64,000 nucleotides of DNA from Algoriphagus algorifonticola (lineage in GTDB: Bacteria > Bacteroidota > Bacteroidia > Cytophagales > Cyclobacteriaceae): the NCBI RefSeq assembly GCF_007655305.1, contig NZ_VLOG01000053.1:48633-112632 (forward strand). The letters are read 5' to 3'. A program made the position numbers and the translations under genes. How positions within the stretch are numbered: the first letter of the stretch is position 1; each line of letters opens with the position of its first letter. Positions 1 to 9,051 of this stretch are shown here, one piece after another. The notes below the pieces were generated by a model that was given only the letters and a program-made list of their open reading frames with translations, was not told the DNA's origin and did no database searches.

Positions 1-120
1 CTGCCCGTGACTTTCAGTCAGTTCAATATGGATCCGCCAACAGCAGTATTTGGTACCATAAAGACAGGAAATGACCTGAAGATTTCTTTCGAAACCTTTT
101 TTAAACAATCAAACAATTAA
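1..120 (+). CDS. C-terminal end of a YceI-like protein (partial)
   Basis: Frame 1 is open from the window edge to a TAA at 118-120 and encodes 39 residues. They include PPTAVFGTIKTGND followed by a hydrophobic/polar beta-strand-like end. A Pro-Pro-Thr-Ala plus Lys-Thr-Gly ending resembles the C-terminus of YceI-family lipocalin-like periplasmic proteins, which bind polyisoprenoid-type lipids. The 5' part lies outside the window, so the family is inferred from a short tail only. Confidence 0.45.
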   Translation: MPVTFSQFNMDPPTAVFGTIKTGNDLKISFETFFKQSNN

Positions 121-140
121 AAATTCAAACAAAATGAAAA

Positions 141-566
141 CGAGAAATACCTAAAAAACTCAGAAGAGTGGCAGTCTGGGACGAGAAAAACCAACAGACC
201 ATAGAAATCATCACCAACAACTTCACCTGGGCAGCACAGACAATCGGAGACCTTTATAAATCAAGGTGGGAAATTGAAGTTTTTTTCAGGGATATTAAGC
301 AGCTACTCCACATTAAGACATTCATTGGAACTTCAAAAAACGCAGTAATGATACAGATATGGACTGCCTTGATTACAATTTTACTGTTAAAAGCAATGAA
401 AGCATCCGCAAAATACGGATGGCATCTGTCAAATCTAGTAGCATTTATCAGATTGAATATTTTCGTCAAAATTGAATTGCAAAATTGGCTGGACAGACCT
501 TTTGAAGATCATGACAAACCCCCAAAATATAACCCACAGGGGGTTCTTTTTCCAGATTATAAATAA
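141..566 (+). pseudogene. IS4-type DDE transposase, C-terminal remnant
   Basis: The frame is open from about 138 and encodes the end of a DDE transposase: a KLRRVAVWDE strand, then LYKSRWEIEVFFRDIKQ, which is the Y-(2)-R-(3)-E-(6)-K signature around the catalytic Glu of IS4-type enzymes, then the usual hydrophobic tail. The N-terminal part with the first two catalytic Asp residues is absent. No initiation codon fits the family; the GTG at 168 is internal. The sequence starts abruptly about 20 bases after the stop of the YceI-like gene, so this is a decayed insertion sequence. No terminal inverted repeats were recognised. Confidence 0.8.
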
Positions 567-732
567 ATCACTTCACAATTACCTCTAAGCTAATATTCTT
601 AGAGAAGAAAAAATTATTTAGGACAGCATTGTCCTTAAATAAATAAAAATAATTGAAGGCAGTCTGTAAAAAATTAAAATTCTTGCTTGATTTTTGTGAT
701 TGCAACAAAAAAGCTTAATCCCCCTATAACCT

Positions 733-1968
733 ATGAAAAAGGTAATTTTGACAGCAGGATTGATAATCGCCTTCATCCATGCTTCATTTTCACAAATTGA
801 AGCCGATTCTTTGAAAATCAAACGGCTTGAAAAAGAAATTGAAACGCTTAAAAACTACAATGAAAATCTATCAGGCAGCTTGGAAATCACCAACATGGCT
901 TTGAATGACCTGATCCGTGACAAAAATATTTCAGATGAGACAAGATGGACCAACCTAAAATCAAGCATTCTTCATTCGACCCAAATCTATAAAAAACTTA
1001 GTGATGACATCATCAATCTAAAGTCCAGGATGACGGATCAGGATTATCAGGGTTTCATCAATTCGTTGGGATCCATTGAAGGAGGGCCATTGGGTTTTTC
1101 ATTTGAGGAAGTAATCATGGAATCCGTAAAAAGAATTGGAATATTTGAGAGCAAGTCCAAGATGGACCGCTTTCTGGAAATCACCAATTCCGTTATTGCC
1201 AGTCCGATCGCTGCCGGAATCCCATTTGTTTCTCAAGCTGTATCCGCTTCCAATTCCCTTTTGAATGTTGCATACAGTTCCCTGATGACCGAAAAGAAAC
1301 CGGATTTCCAGAAATTGAACCGATTTGAAACAGAACTGAACAAGTACCTCACCTATTTCGCTGCCTTAGACAAAGCCAATGCAGCCAATCAGTCCTCCTA
1401 TAACGATAGGATTTTACTTCTTGAAAACCTTCAGCTGGAATTGATGTCAAGGCTTAAAAAAGAAGCTCCAAAGTTAGGTTACCAAGTCCCTGATAGATTC
1501 AATAACGAAACCATCGATGCTTATTTTAACCGTGTTCTAAACGGTTTTTCCTATGATTATGTGCAACTTTATCTGACTAGGATTGAGAATAGGTATAAAA
1601 ACAATAGGGGTGAAATCAATTACTCAAATTTGCTCCAACGCGAAACTGAGTTAAAAAACTTCAGCACCCACATGGGTACCTTGGCTGACTTGTCAAAGAG
1701 GTTTATCATGTACTATGACAATTTCTTCGAAATTGCAGATAGCTACCATACCAGGGTACTTGAAGCTCTTGATCTGGCAAATAACAATGGCATCATCAAA
1801 GGAAGAAAGGCAGGTGGTACTGAAGAGACCCCCAAACAGGTTTATGAACGCATCAGCAAAAACCTGAAAGACAAAAAATCTACCCGGGACAACGGCATCA
1901 AAGACAGTATCAATATCAGCGACCTGAGGCAAAAGATAGAAAAGATCGAGGAGTTCAGGTCATTCTAA
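733..1968 (+). CDS. Secreted coiled-coil protein of unknown function
   Basis: This is a 411-aa protein that I do not recognise. It starts with a clear signal peptide (MKKVILTAGLIIAFIHASFSQ) cleaved near residue 21, so it is probably periplasmic or surface exposed. A heptad-like stretch follows at residues 25-60 (LKIKRLEKEIETLKNYNENL). The middle is largely helical with a hydrophobic Ala/Ser/Val-rich patch around residues 155-190, and the end is again charged and helical (LRQKIEKIEEF). No catalytic motif is visible. It stands alone, with 166 bases upstream and about 200 bases downstream free of genes. The ATG at 733 is the only start that gives the signal peptide. Confidence 0.75.
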   Translation: MKKVILTAGLIIAFIHASFSQIEADSLKIKRLEKEIETLKNYNENLSGSLEITNMALNDLIRDKNISDETRWTNLKSSILHSTQIYKKLSDDIINLKSRMTDQDYQGFINSLGSIEGGPLGFSFEEVIMESVKRIGIFESKSKMDRFLEITNSVIASPIAAGIPFVSQAVSASNSLLNVAYSSLMTEKKPDFQKLNRFETELNKYLTYFAALDKANAANQSSYNDRILLLENLQLELMSRLKKEAPKLGYQVPDRFNNETIDAYFNRVLNGFSYDYVQLYLTRIENRYKNNRGEINYSNLLQRETELKNFSTHMGTLADLSKRFIMYYDNFFEIADSYHTRVLEALDLANNNGIIKGRKAGGTEETPKQVYERISKNLKDKKSTRDNGIKDSINISDLRQKIEKIEEFRSF

Positions 1969-1990
1969 TTGGTGAAAAAAAGGTGAAGTT

Positions 1991-2016
1991 GGATTTCGAA
2001 AGACGGAATTCGGAAA
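1991..2016 (+). repeat. Dispersed intergenic repeat, copy 1
   Basis: A 26-base element shares its first 12 bases (GGATTTCGAAAG) and last 8 bases (TTCGGAAA) with the reverse complement of 6069-6094. The six bases between differ. Both copies lie in intergenic DNA near gene ends, so this is probably a short interspersed repeat family of the host chromosome. Confidence 0.4.
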
Positions 2017-2095
2017 AGTTTTTTTTAAAAAAAATGAATTGAAGTGTTTATTTGAATCATTAAGGATTTAAGGCAGAAAGGCCTTCATTAAGTTC

Positions 2096-2500
2096 TTATT
2101 CAGGCAATGCTCTAAAATATTCATTTACCATGGGGATAGTATTTTTTGAAAGATTGTCTGAATAAAAATTCATCAATTAACCTTGTGGGATTTTCAAAAG
2201 CCGCATATAAGTCAATAATTGGGCTTCGTGAACAGCCAAGAGACAATCAACTGTCTTAAGCTCAACGATGATTGATTCATTGACTATTATGTCTGCCCTC
2301 AATTCAACTTCAAGCTTAAGATTTTTATAGAACAATGGTGCTTTCACTTGTTGCATAACCTCAAAGCCCTTTGATCTCAATTCATGGGTTAGGCATTTTT
2401 GGTAAACACTTTCCAAAAGACCCGGACCGACTTCTTTATGGACATTAATTGCGCAGCCTAGCACATCATAAGACAGTTGAGTAATCTCCTTTTTATTCAT
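2096..2500 (-). pseudogene. GxxExxY family protein with in-frame stop
   Basis: The frame from the ATG at 2500 encodes MNKKEITQLSYDVLGCAINV and then HKEVGPGLLESVYQ, the GxxExxY signature, followed by strands typical of this PDDEXK-nuclease-like family (RADIIVNESIIVELKT). It stops after 107 residues at a TAA (2177-2179), in the middle of the conserved IPQG-L-x-N-F segment. Reading on in the same frame gives LMNFYSDNLSKNTIPMVNEYF and a second stop at 2096-2098, so about 25 C-terminal residues are cut off, perhaps by a TTA-to-TAA change. The truncated product retains the core; function unknown. Confidence 0.75.
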
Positions 2501-2721
2501 ATCTAAAGCAACTTCAAAATAAAGTTATCCTAATTTCACACATCTTAAAAACCCTAATTGGATATAATCGGATAAGTTTCCAAGGCAAGATTTTCTCTGG
2601 TAAGTGATGTCTATTAAAAATCCAATTTACCGTTAGGTACGACTTTTCTGCATATTAATTATTTAAAAAAACCTTAATGAAATTCTTTAAAGCCTTAACT
2701 CCTAATTAGTGAAAATCCCAC

Positions 2722-3987
2722 TTAATACCCATACTTCCCCTTCCACCTATCCTTCAAAAACCTCCTCAATTCATTTTCCCGGGCATTGTTCCCGGGCTCA
2801 TAAAGTTTGGTGTTTTTGATTTCCTCTGGCAAAAATTCCTGCGCCACAAAATTCTGTTCATAATCATGGGCATATTTGTATTCCTTTCCGTAATTCAGGT
2901 CCTTCATCAGTTTCGTGGGGGCATTGCGCAGGTGTAGGGGAACAGGAAGATCTCCCGTTTCCTTGACCAAAGCCTGGGCCCGATTGATGGCCATGTAAGC
3001 CGCATTACTCTTGGCAGAAGAAGCCAAATAAGTTACACACTGGGAAAGGATAATTCTCGATTCGGGATAGCCGATCATTTTCACCGCTTCAAAGCAGTTG
3101 GTCGCCAACAAAAGGGCATTTGGGTTGGCATTGCCTATATCTTCGGAAGCCAATATAACCAATCTCCTGGCGATGAATTTGACATCCTCCCCTCCTTCTA
3201 TCATCCTTGCTAACCAATATACCGCAGCATTGGGGTCAGAGCCCCGGATAGACTTGATAAAGGCAGAGATGATGTCGTAATGCTGCTCTCCGGATTTATC
3301 GTAAAGAGCAATTTTCTGCAGAGCGATCTGTACCACCTTTTCATTGGTGATCACACATGGATCCTCGTTGATTCCATTGATGACTATTTCAAACAAATTG
3401 AGCAGCTTCCTTCCATCCCCTCCTGACATCCGAAGCAGAGCTTCTGTTTCCTGGAGTTCGATACGCTTTTTCTTCAACTCCACATCCTTTTCCATCGCCT
3501 GCTGCAACATGGACTCAAGTTCATGCTTACTCAAGGAATTCAGGGTATAGACCTGACACCTGGAAAGCAGGGCGGCATTGACTTCAAAGGATGGGTTTTC
3601 GGTGGTGGCTCCGATCAGGCGGATGACACCTTTTTCTACAGCCCCCAAGAGCGCGTCCTGCTGGGATTTGTTGAAGCGGTGGATTTCATCGATGAAGAGT
3701 ACGGCTCCCCTTTGGTACTTGGCTTTATCGATGACTTCCCTGATATCCTTGACTCCTGAACTTATGGCACTCAGGGTGTAGAAAGGAACTTTGATCTCAT
3801 TGGCAATGATGTTGGCGATGGTAGTTTTACCCACCCCGGGAGGTCCCCAAAAGATCAGGGAAGGCACATTCCCTGACTTGATGGCTTTGTACAAAAATGC
3901 CGTTGGGGCCGTCAGGTGTTCCTGTCCTATCAGCTCTTCCAATCGGGAAGGCCGCATACGTTCTGCCAAAGGGGTGCTGTCGATCAT
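2722..3987 (-). CDS. rarA: Replication-associated recombination protein A (RarA/MgsA AAA ATPase)
   Basis: A 421-aa full-length member of the RarA/MgsA/WRNIP1 family of clamp-loader-like AAA+ ATPases, which act at stalled replication forks. Walker A (GPPGVGKTT) is at residues 48-56 and Walker B (VLFIDE) at 96-101, followed by [13 protein letters not shown]. The sensor-1 segment GATTENPSF and the C-terminal tetramerisation region with [19 protein letters not shown] are all present. Length and start agree with the family. It is convergent with the GxxExxY gene and divergent from the toxin-antitoxin pair, so it is a single transcription unit. Confidence 0.95.
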   Translation of the reverse strand: MIDSTPLAERMRPSRLEELIGQEHLTAPTAFLYKAIKSGNVPSLIFWGPPGVGKTTIANIIANEIKVPFYTLSAISSGVKDIREVIDKAKYQRGAVLFIDEIHRFNKSQQDALLGAVEKGVIRLIGATTENPSFEVNAALLSRCQVYTLNSLSKHELESMLQQAMEKDVELKKKRIELQETEALLRMSGGDGRKLLNLFEIVINGINEDPCVITNEKVVQIALQKIALYDKSGEQHYDIISAFIKSIRGSDPNAAVYWLARMIEGGEDVKFIARRLVILASEDIGNANPNALLLATNCFEAVKMIGYPESRIILSQCVTYLASSAKSNAAYMAINRAQALVKETGDLPVPLHLRNAPTKLMKDLNYGKEYKYAHDYEQNFVAQEFLPEEIKNTKLYEPGNNARENELRRFLKDRWKGKYGY

Positions 3988-4076
3988 TTGTCCTGGAAAT
4001 TTTGAAGATGCAAATTAGTAATAAGACGGTAATTGGAAAGACTATCCATAAAATTAGAAAACAGCAAGCTACTAAT

Positions 4077-4118
4077 TTGTACAGCTTTTTGTACAATAAG
4101 TCAAATTGCTTAAATTTG
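4077..4118 (+). promoter_or_regulatory. Promoter and palindromic operator of the toxin-antitoxin pair
   Basis: A Bacteroidetes-type promoter is visible: TTTG at 4088-4091, a 19-base spacer and TAAATTTG at 4111-4118, 16 bases before the antitoxin ATG. An inverted repeat TTGTAC (4077-4082) / GTACAA (4091-4096) overlaps the -33 element. This is the arrangement expected for autorepression by a YefM/Phd-type antitoxin. Binding is inferred. Confidence 0.5.
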
Positions 4119-4133
4119 TAAAAAAGAACAATC

Positions 4134-4385
4134 ATGGAAATCACAACTTACTCAAATTTCAGGCAACATCTCAAAAGCTTTTTGGATAAAGTATTCCATG
4201 ACAGGTCTCCACTTTTTGTTACAAGGGCCAATGGCGAAGACGTAGTGGTAATGTCCAAGACGGACTATGAGAGCATGCAGGAAACATTTTATTTGTTAAA
4301 GAGCCCTAAAAACGCTGAGCGACTTTTGAGAGGAATAGAAGAATTTGAAAAAGGCTTGGGAGAAGAAAAAAATCTTTTTGAATAA
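4134..4385 (+). CDS. yefM: YefM/Phd-family antitoxin
   Basis: An 83-aa protein with the Phd/YefM N-terminal DNA-binding fold: METTTYSNFR-like start (here MEITTYSNFRQHLKSFLDKV), then PLFVTRANGEDVVVMSKTDY, a hallmark of YefM antitoxins. The acidic C-terminus (IEEFEKGLGEEKNLFE) fits the toxin-neutralising tail. It lies 17 bases upstream of the toxin gene and is likely cotranscribed from the promoter at 4088-4118. Identification is from family motifs. Confidence 0.9.
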   Translation: MEITTYSNFRQHLKSFLDKVFHDRSPLFVTRANGEDVVVMSKTDYESMQETFYLLKSPKNAERLLRGIEEFEKGLGEEKNLFE

Positions 4386-4402
4386 TAAGTATCTCTTTCA
4401 CC

Positions 4403-4657
4403 ATGAAAATCATTTTTTTAAGCACCGGATGGGAAGATTATCTTTTTTGGCAACAGCATGACAGAAAAACCCTCAAAAAAATCAATGAGTTGATCAAAGA
4501 ATCCATAAGAACACCATTTGAGGGGACAGGAAAACCAGAACCCCACAAACATAACCTTTCAGGTTGGTGGTCACGAAGGATCAATCTAGAACACAGGTTG
4601 GTTTATAGAGTCGAGCATGACTCAATTTATATCCTTCAATGCCGGTATCACTATTAG
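4403..4657 (+). CDS. yoeB: YoeB-family mRNA interferase toxin
   Basis: An 84-aa protein with the full YoeB pattern: W-x-D/E-Y-L-x-W-Q near the start, KKINELIKE helix, PFEGTGKPEPHKHNLSGWWS, RRINLEHRLVYRV, and the C-terminal CRYHY. The conserved Glu, Arg and terminal His/Tyr residues used in ribosome-dependent mRNA cleavage are all visible. It follows its antitoxin gene by 17 bases. The toxin appears intact. Confidence 0.93.
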   Translation: MKIIFLSTGWEDYLFWQQHDRKTLKKINELIKESIRTPFEGTGKPEPHKHNLSGWWSRRINLEHRLVYRVEHDSIYILQCRYHY

Positions 4658-4865
4658 GAAGTATGATTTGAAATCTGCATAAACAAAATATAAACACTAT
4701 GTGAAAGCCTTATGCTACAAGGTTGATTAGATATTCATGGATATTGATTTTGAGACTAATATCCAATATCATGAAATAAATATCAACCAATATCAACTAT
4801 ACATTTTTCGAGGCCTATCCCGAATCGCTAAAGCTCTCGGGATCTGCGCTACGCTCCGATTTCTA

Positions 4866-5879
4866 CTATATCTCCTTTATCCTCTCCCCGAATAACTCTA
4901 GCATTTCATCATTGAAATCCAGATGCGTCACAAAACGGACCTGGTCTTTGCCGAACTTCACGGCTTTGATGCCTTTGTCGGCCAGTTTGGAAAGAAAATC
5001 TTCCGGACTGATGCCCTGCAATCTCGCAATCACGATATTGGTCATCACTGGAAAAACCTCTGATACGAGGTGATGCTTTTCCAACATTTGACCAATGACC
5101 TTCGACCTGGCATGGTCTTCAGTCAGACGATCCACATGATGGTCAAGGGCATAGATAGCAGCTGCAGCTAAGTAACCAGCCTGTCTCATTCCTCCTCCAA
5201 AGGACTTCCTGATTTTTCTTGCCCTCTTGATATCGGCTTTTGTCCCTAACAGCACTGATCCAATCGGACAGCCTAAACCTTTGCTCAGACAGATGGAAAT
5301 GGTGTCAAACTGGACACCCCAGTCTTTGGGGCTTTCACCGGTCACCACCAAGGAGTTGAACAGCCTGGCGCCATCCAAGTGGAGTTTGATCCCATGTTGA
5401 TCACAAAGGGTTTTGATCGGCTTCACTTCCTCCAAGGTATAAATACTTCCCCCTCCCTTATTCATCGTATTTTCCAGAGATACAAGTGATGTCTCACAGG
5501 CATGCACATCATCGGGACTGATATTGTCAGCCACATCCTGGGCAGTAATCTTTCCATACACCCCCTCCAAAAGTTTAACAGATGCATGGGCATTGGCCAT
5601 GATACCTCCAGCCTCATAGAGGTAAATATGGGAATACTTGTGGCAGATAACTTCCTTTTGCGGGCCGGTATGCAACTTGACCGCTATCTGATTGGTCATG
5701 GTGCCAGAGGGGCAGAAAAGCCCGGCCTCCATCCCGAACATTTCCGCCAACTTTTGTTCTAAAGCATTGACGGTTGGGTCTTCTCCAAAGACATCATCGC
5801 CCACTTGGGCAGACCACATGGCCTCCAACATGCCCTTGGTAGGCTTGGTCACGGTATCTGAACGTAGATCGATTATCAT
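4866..5879 (-). CDS. ltaE: Low-specificity L-threonine aldolase
   Basis: A 337-aa PLP-dependent fold-type I aldolase that splits L-threonine/allo-threonine to glycine and acetaldehyde. Seen are the N-terminal [22 protein letters not shown], the PLP-contact motif [11 protein letters not shown], and the lysine motif [14 protein letters not shown] that carries the Schiff-base Lys. Length matches the family. It has its own intergenic regions on both sides and is probably monocistronic. Confidence 0.93.
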   Translation of the reverse strand: MIIDLRSDTVTKPTKGMLEAMWSAQVGDDVFGEDPTVNALEQKLAEMFGMEAGLFCPSGTMTNQIAVKLHTGPQKEVICHKYSHIYLYEAGGIMANAHASVKLLEGVYGKITAQDVADNISPDDVHACETSLVSLENTMNKGGGSIYTLEEVKPIKTLCDQHGIKLHLDGARLFNSLVVTGESPKDWGVQFDTISICLSKGLGCPIGSVLLGTKADIKRARKIRKSFGGGMRQAGYLAAAAIYALDHHVDRLTEDHARSKVIGQMLEKHHLVSEVFPVMTNIVIARLQGISPEDFLSKLADKGIKAVKFGKDQVRFVTHLDFNDEMLELFGERIKEI

Positions 5880-6259
5880 ATTTTTTAAGAGATTAGATGC
5901 GAGAAGCGAGATGCTAGACTTTTCCGCAAATGGTAAATATAAAGACTAAAAATCTTAGACATAAGACATAAGATGCAAGATTTGAGATCTGGAGCTTCCC
6001 GTCGACCGCCATTCGAAACCACACTTAAACCTGATCTCTCGCTTTCCATCTTCCTTTATCCTTAATTATTTCCGAAATCACACTTTCGAAATCCGGCTTT
6101 TCCACGCGCTGCAACCTGGCCCCTCGCTAAAAAGCTTTACTAAAGCTTTTATTTACGCTCGGTCCTCTTTTACCTTGGCTCTTAATGAATCCCTCAACTC
6201 CTTAATTGTTCAAAATCTTATGTCATAAGTCTTGTGTCTAGCATCTAAGTTCTTGCTTC
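5880..6259. other. 380-bp repeat-rich intergenic region
   Basis: No gene was found here. The segment holds short repeats on both ends: an AGACATAAGACATAAGAT run near 5957-5974 and a rough inverted counterpart (ATCTTATGTCATAAG) near 6219-6233, plus the dispersed element at 6069-6094. Purine-rich GAGATTAGATGCGAGAAGCG-like stretches lie next to the aldolase start. It looks like chromosomal intergenic repeat DNA; no promoter could be assigned with confidence. Confidence 0.4.
6069..6094 (-). repeat. Dispersed intergenic repeat, copy 2
   Basis: The reverse complement of this stretch begins GGATTTCGAAAG and ends TTCGGAAA, the same arms as the element at 1991-2016, with a different 6-base centre. 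It lies in the 380-base spacer between the aldolase and GDPD genes. Confidence 0.4.
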
Positions 6260-7201
6260 TTACCTAAAATACTTCAACTTAGAACTATTCCCGGGAATCA
6301 AGTCCGCAATGGCCTCTGCAGCCTCGATTGGCCTGTCAGTTGCCAGGATATCAGCGCCCTTCTCAACAAACTCCGCATAGATTTGGTCCCCACGGGCAAT
6401 GGCACTGCGGTCCAGGTTGCCCAAAACCCCAAGAATAGTGAAAACACCTTTCTCATGGAGCAATTCATTGAATTCCTTCGGACGCTCGGAAGTGCCGGTA
6501 AAGGCAATCCAACGGTCCACTGGGATACCCGACTCCTCAAACCGCTGAAGTTCTTCCTCATTTCTGATAGTCACGGACAACATCAGTTCCGGGTGCAATC
6601 TGTGCATTTTCTTTGCTGCCTCTACACTGTAGGTTATCACCGCAGCGTAGGGTTCGGCATTATACTTCTTGATAACATCCACGACCATTTCAAAAGGAAC
6701 TTCTCTTTTGATATCCACAGTGAATAAGGTTTTTCCTTTTCCCCATGCCAATGCTTCCTCAAAAGTAGGTATGCGGAAATTTGTCTGATGGCCTTCTTTA
6801 TCCACCAGGAATAATTCCCTGATTTCTTCAAAAGTATGATCAATTACCTTCCCTTTACCTGTTGTGGTTCGGTCCAAGGTATTGTCATGCATCAAAACCA
6901 AAACCGAATCTTTGGTCAGCGCTACATCAAATTCGATGATGGAAGGCGTATGTTTTAAAGTGTTTTCAAAAGCCTCTATGGAGTTTTCGGGATAACCCGG
7001 ATAAGGTCCTCCCCTGTGGGCAGAAACCATCGGAATCCTATCGGAAGTCCAAGCGTAGAAGTCCCTGGCCTCTTCTACCCTGGAAAGCACTATCTTATGC
7101 AGATCATTTGAAGCAACAGCTGTTTTTTGACTGTCTGAGGCCTCTTTTTTACAGGAAAAAAGAAGCAACAAGATCAATAGTCCATAAATCTTAGTCTTCA
7201 T
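6260..7201 (-). CDS. Lipoprotein glycerophosphodiester phosphodiesterase family protein
   Basis: A 313-aa protein with a lipoprotein signal (MKTKIYGLLILLLLFSC, Cys 17). The GDPD TIM-barrel motifs follow: VSAHRGG, YPENSIEAFENT, EFDVALTKD and LMHDNTLDRTTTGKG, which carry the catalytic His pair and the metal-binding Glu/Asp. Such enzymes hydrolyse glycerophosphodiesters to glycerol-3-phosphate plus alcohol. It is probably anchored in the envelope. Its start overlaps the end of the DUF2721 gene by 11 bases, so the two are likely cotranscribed. Confidence 0.9.
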   Translation of the reverse strand: MKTKIYGLLILLLLFSCKKEASDSQKTAVASNDLHKIVLSRVEEARDFYAWTSDRIPMVSAHRGGPYPGYPENSIEAFENTLKHTPSIIEFDVALTKDSVLVLMHDNTLDRTTTGKGKVIDHTFEEIRELFLVDKEGHQTNFRIPTFEEALAWGKGKTLFTVDIKREVPFEMVVDVIKKYNAEPYAAVITYSVEAAKKMHRLHPELMLSVTIRNEEELQRFEESGIPVDRWIAFTGTSERPKEFNELLHEKGVFTILGVLGNLDRSAIARGDQIYAEFVEKGADILATDRPIEAAEAIADLIPGNSSKLKYFR

Positions 7202-7637
7202 TTTTATCTTTTTTAAACCAAAATCTGGAAGAGCGTTTTTGAAACAATTCTTCCATGTCCTGAATTTCCAAATTTAAGGCTTTGGTTGATATCAATATTT
7301 CAATCAATGAAATCCCCAAAGAAACCAATAAGGCCAGCATGCTCCCAATAAAAACATAATTGGCTGCCTCCTGGGCTTCAATGAAAATCAGGTACATACA
7401 AACCACACAAAGCAAAAAGCTCAATACCCCACAGAGCTGCATGTACTTGATCAAGCTCAATCGTCTTTTCAGGTTGTGAATTTGCTCAATGATGATGTTT
7501 TCTTCAGGGTTTTCCAGGTATTTTTTATGAAGCCCCCGTATCAGATTGGCAATGGCCAAAAACCGGTTAGTAAAAGCCAGCATCATCAAGGTAATGGCCG
7601 AAAAAAGCAATGCAGGTGTGGAGAGTTGGAGTTCCAT
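7191..7637 (-). CDS. DUF2721 family membrane protein
   Basis: I favour the ATG at 7637 (MELQLSTPALLFSAITLMML), 12 codons inside the longest frame, giving 148 aa. Three hydrophobic segments (about residues 8-25, 68-88 and 95-118) flank a charged loop with EQIHNLKRRLSLIKYMQ, the pattern of the DUF2721 family. Function is unknown. It lies immediately upstream of the GDPD gene, with which it overlaps. Confidence 0.8.
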   Translation of the reverse strand: MELQLSTPALLFSAITLMMLAFTNRFLAIANLIRGLHKKYLENPEENIIIEQIHNLKRRLSLIKYMQLCGVLSFLLCVVCMYLIFIEAQEAANYVFIGSMLALLVSLGISLIEILISTKALNLEIQDMEELFQKRSSRFWFKKDKNED

Positions 7638-7704
7638 AAATAAGGTCAATGTAAAGCTATGAAATATATACAACTAGCACTAATCTCTACAATTCTGAAT
7701 TGAA

Positions 7705-7726
7705 TCTAGAAAATTTTTACTAATTA
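7705..7726. promoter_or_regulatory. AT-rich TAGAAAATTTTTACTAAT motif upstream of the ABC operon
   Basis: A stretch with TCTAGAAAATTTTTACTAAT lies about 80 bases before the first ABC-transporter gene. It resembles the core of the large palindrome upstream of the hydrogenase small subunit (16103-16144) and a motif upstream of hypB (25911-25930). This could be a shared regulator site, but such AT-rich matches can arise by chance. Confidence 0.3.
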
Positions 7727-7805
7727 AGAATGGTGAAGAATCACTTTCGAATGATTAGTTTGAGCATGAATTGCCTATTCAGCAGCAACAATTATACAAC
7801 TTGAA

Positions 7806-9047
7806 ATGTGTAAGACTAAACCTAAGATTGATTTCCGTATTATCAACTTTGTAATGATGTGGGTTGTTATACTTTTGGGAGCCTGCAATCATAAATCAGG
7901 TCATACTGCCATCAGCCATACTAAAGAAGGACTCAAAACGATCACTGATATGCGGAATGTTTCGGTGGATGTTCCCATTTCACCTGAACGGATCATTACC
8001 GTAAGTGATGGGATGCTAGAATCCGTATTGTGGGCCTTTGGAAAGTTAGATAAAGTAATTGCCCTAGGTTCAAGATGCGTGCAGCATAATTTTTCCTACG
8101 ATATTCCCGGTAAGAACAAAACTTACAGGTACACAGATGGAATGAATCCTATCCGCGTGCTTTATCCGGAAACTGCACAATTGCCTTTAATAGCCAGTTC
8201 TGGATTACCACTGCAGTTAGAGCAGATGGTAGCCTTACAACCAGACCTTGTAGTTCTCAGAGAAGGAAGTTGCACCCTCAACAATTTGGATGACCCTAAA
8301 AGCCAACAGGCCTTATCCATGTTGAAGTCAATGGGTATTCCAGTAGTGGTTTTAAAGGGCACCACCTCCTACGACCCGCCAAATTTGGATATGTTGAACC
8401 AGGAAATCCTGCTACTAGGGATGTTGTTTGATAAAACAGAAGAAGCGCAGCAATTGGTGACTTATTTAAATGAAACCATTCAATTTATCAAAAACCGAAC
8501 CTTTGACCTCCAAGAACATGAAAAGCCTAAAGTCCTTATGCTGGGACTATCTCCAGTAGCAAGGGAAGGTGGGAGTGCAGGTGTCACTAGAGGAACTGAT
8601 ACTATTGAAGGATATTTTATAGAAACAGTTATAAATGCCAATAATGCCATTCAGGGTAGAGGTGGAAGGTCATCCTCATTGATGCTTAGCGAAGAGCAGA
8701 TCTTGGCTCTTGACCCTGATGTTATAATTTTACATACGGCTTCAGGTTATCATCCACCTGAGGAAATCTATGAAGCACCCTACTATTCCCGATTACAAAA
8801 CCTTCGGGCCGTTAAAGAAAAAAAAGTCATCGCATTACCTTGGACACCTTGCAATTGCTCCAAAAGACTGGAATACCCCATAGAGGTAATGATGATTGCC
8901 AAAAGTGCTTATCCGGAAGCTTTTACAGACATTCAAATTCATGAATGGGTTTTAGACTTTTATCAAAAAACTTACCATATAGATCGGGAAATGGCTATCA
9001 AGCTAAGAAGCGCTCAATGGTTAGATTGGACAATTGATTATTTTTAA
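7806..9047 (+). CDS. ABC transporter substrate-binding lipoprotein (iron-complex/metal type)
   Basis: A 413-aa protein with a lipoprotein signal (Cys 27 in LLGAC). It has the two-lobe type III binding-protein pattern of the BtuF/FecB/FhuD family: SPERIITVSDGMLESVLWAFG, later QMVALQPDLVVL and EEQILALDPDVIIL. Residues Cys 349 and Cys 351 (PWTPCNCSKRLEYP) are unusual and could contact a metal or cofactor. The ligand cannot be assigned. The position beside a [NiFe] hydrogenase locus makes nickel, iron or a chelate possible. It is the first gene of a three-gene operon and is slightly longer than typical family members. Confidence 0.85.
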   Translation: MCKTKPKIDFRIINFVMMWVVILLGACNHKSGHTAISHTKEGLKTITDMRNVSVDVPISPERIITVSDGMLESVLWAFGKLDKVIALGSRCVQHNFSYDIPGKNKTYRYTDGMNPIRVLYPETAQLPLIASSGLPLQLEQMVALQPDLVVLREGSCTLNNLDDPKSQQALSMLKSMGIPVVVLKGTTSYDPPNLDMLNQEILLLGMLFDKTEEAQQLVTYLNETIQFIKNRTFDLQEHEKPKVLMLGLSPVAREGGSAGVTRGTDTIEGYFIETVINANNAIQGRGGRSSSLMLSEEQILALDPDVIILHTASGYHPPEEIYEAPYYSRLQNLRAVKEKKVIALPWTPCNCSKRLEYPIEVMMIAKSAYPEAFTDIQIHEWVLDFYQKTYHIDREMAIKLRSAQWLDWTIDYF

Positions 9048-9051
9048 AACC

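Noticed and set aside
3827..4144. 105-aa minus-strand ORF overlapping the rarA start
   Set aside because: It is in another frame of rarA's conserved N-terminus and crosses the toxin-antitoxin promoter; no family resemblance.
4741..4800. ATATC-type short repeats as a possible CRISPR or origin iteron
   Set aside because: Repeats are short, irregular and without spacers of constant size; no cas or rep gene nearby.
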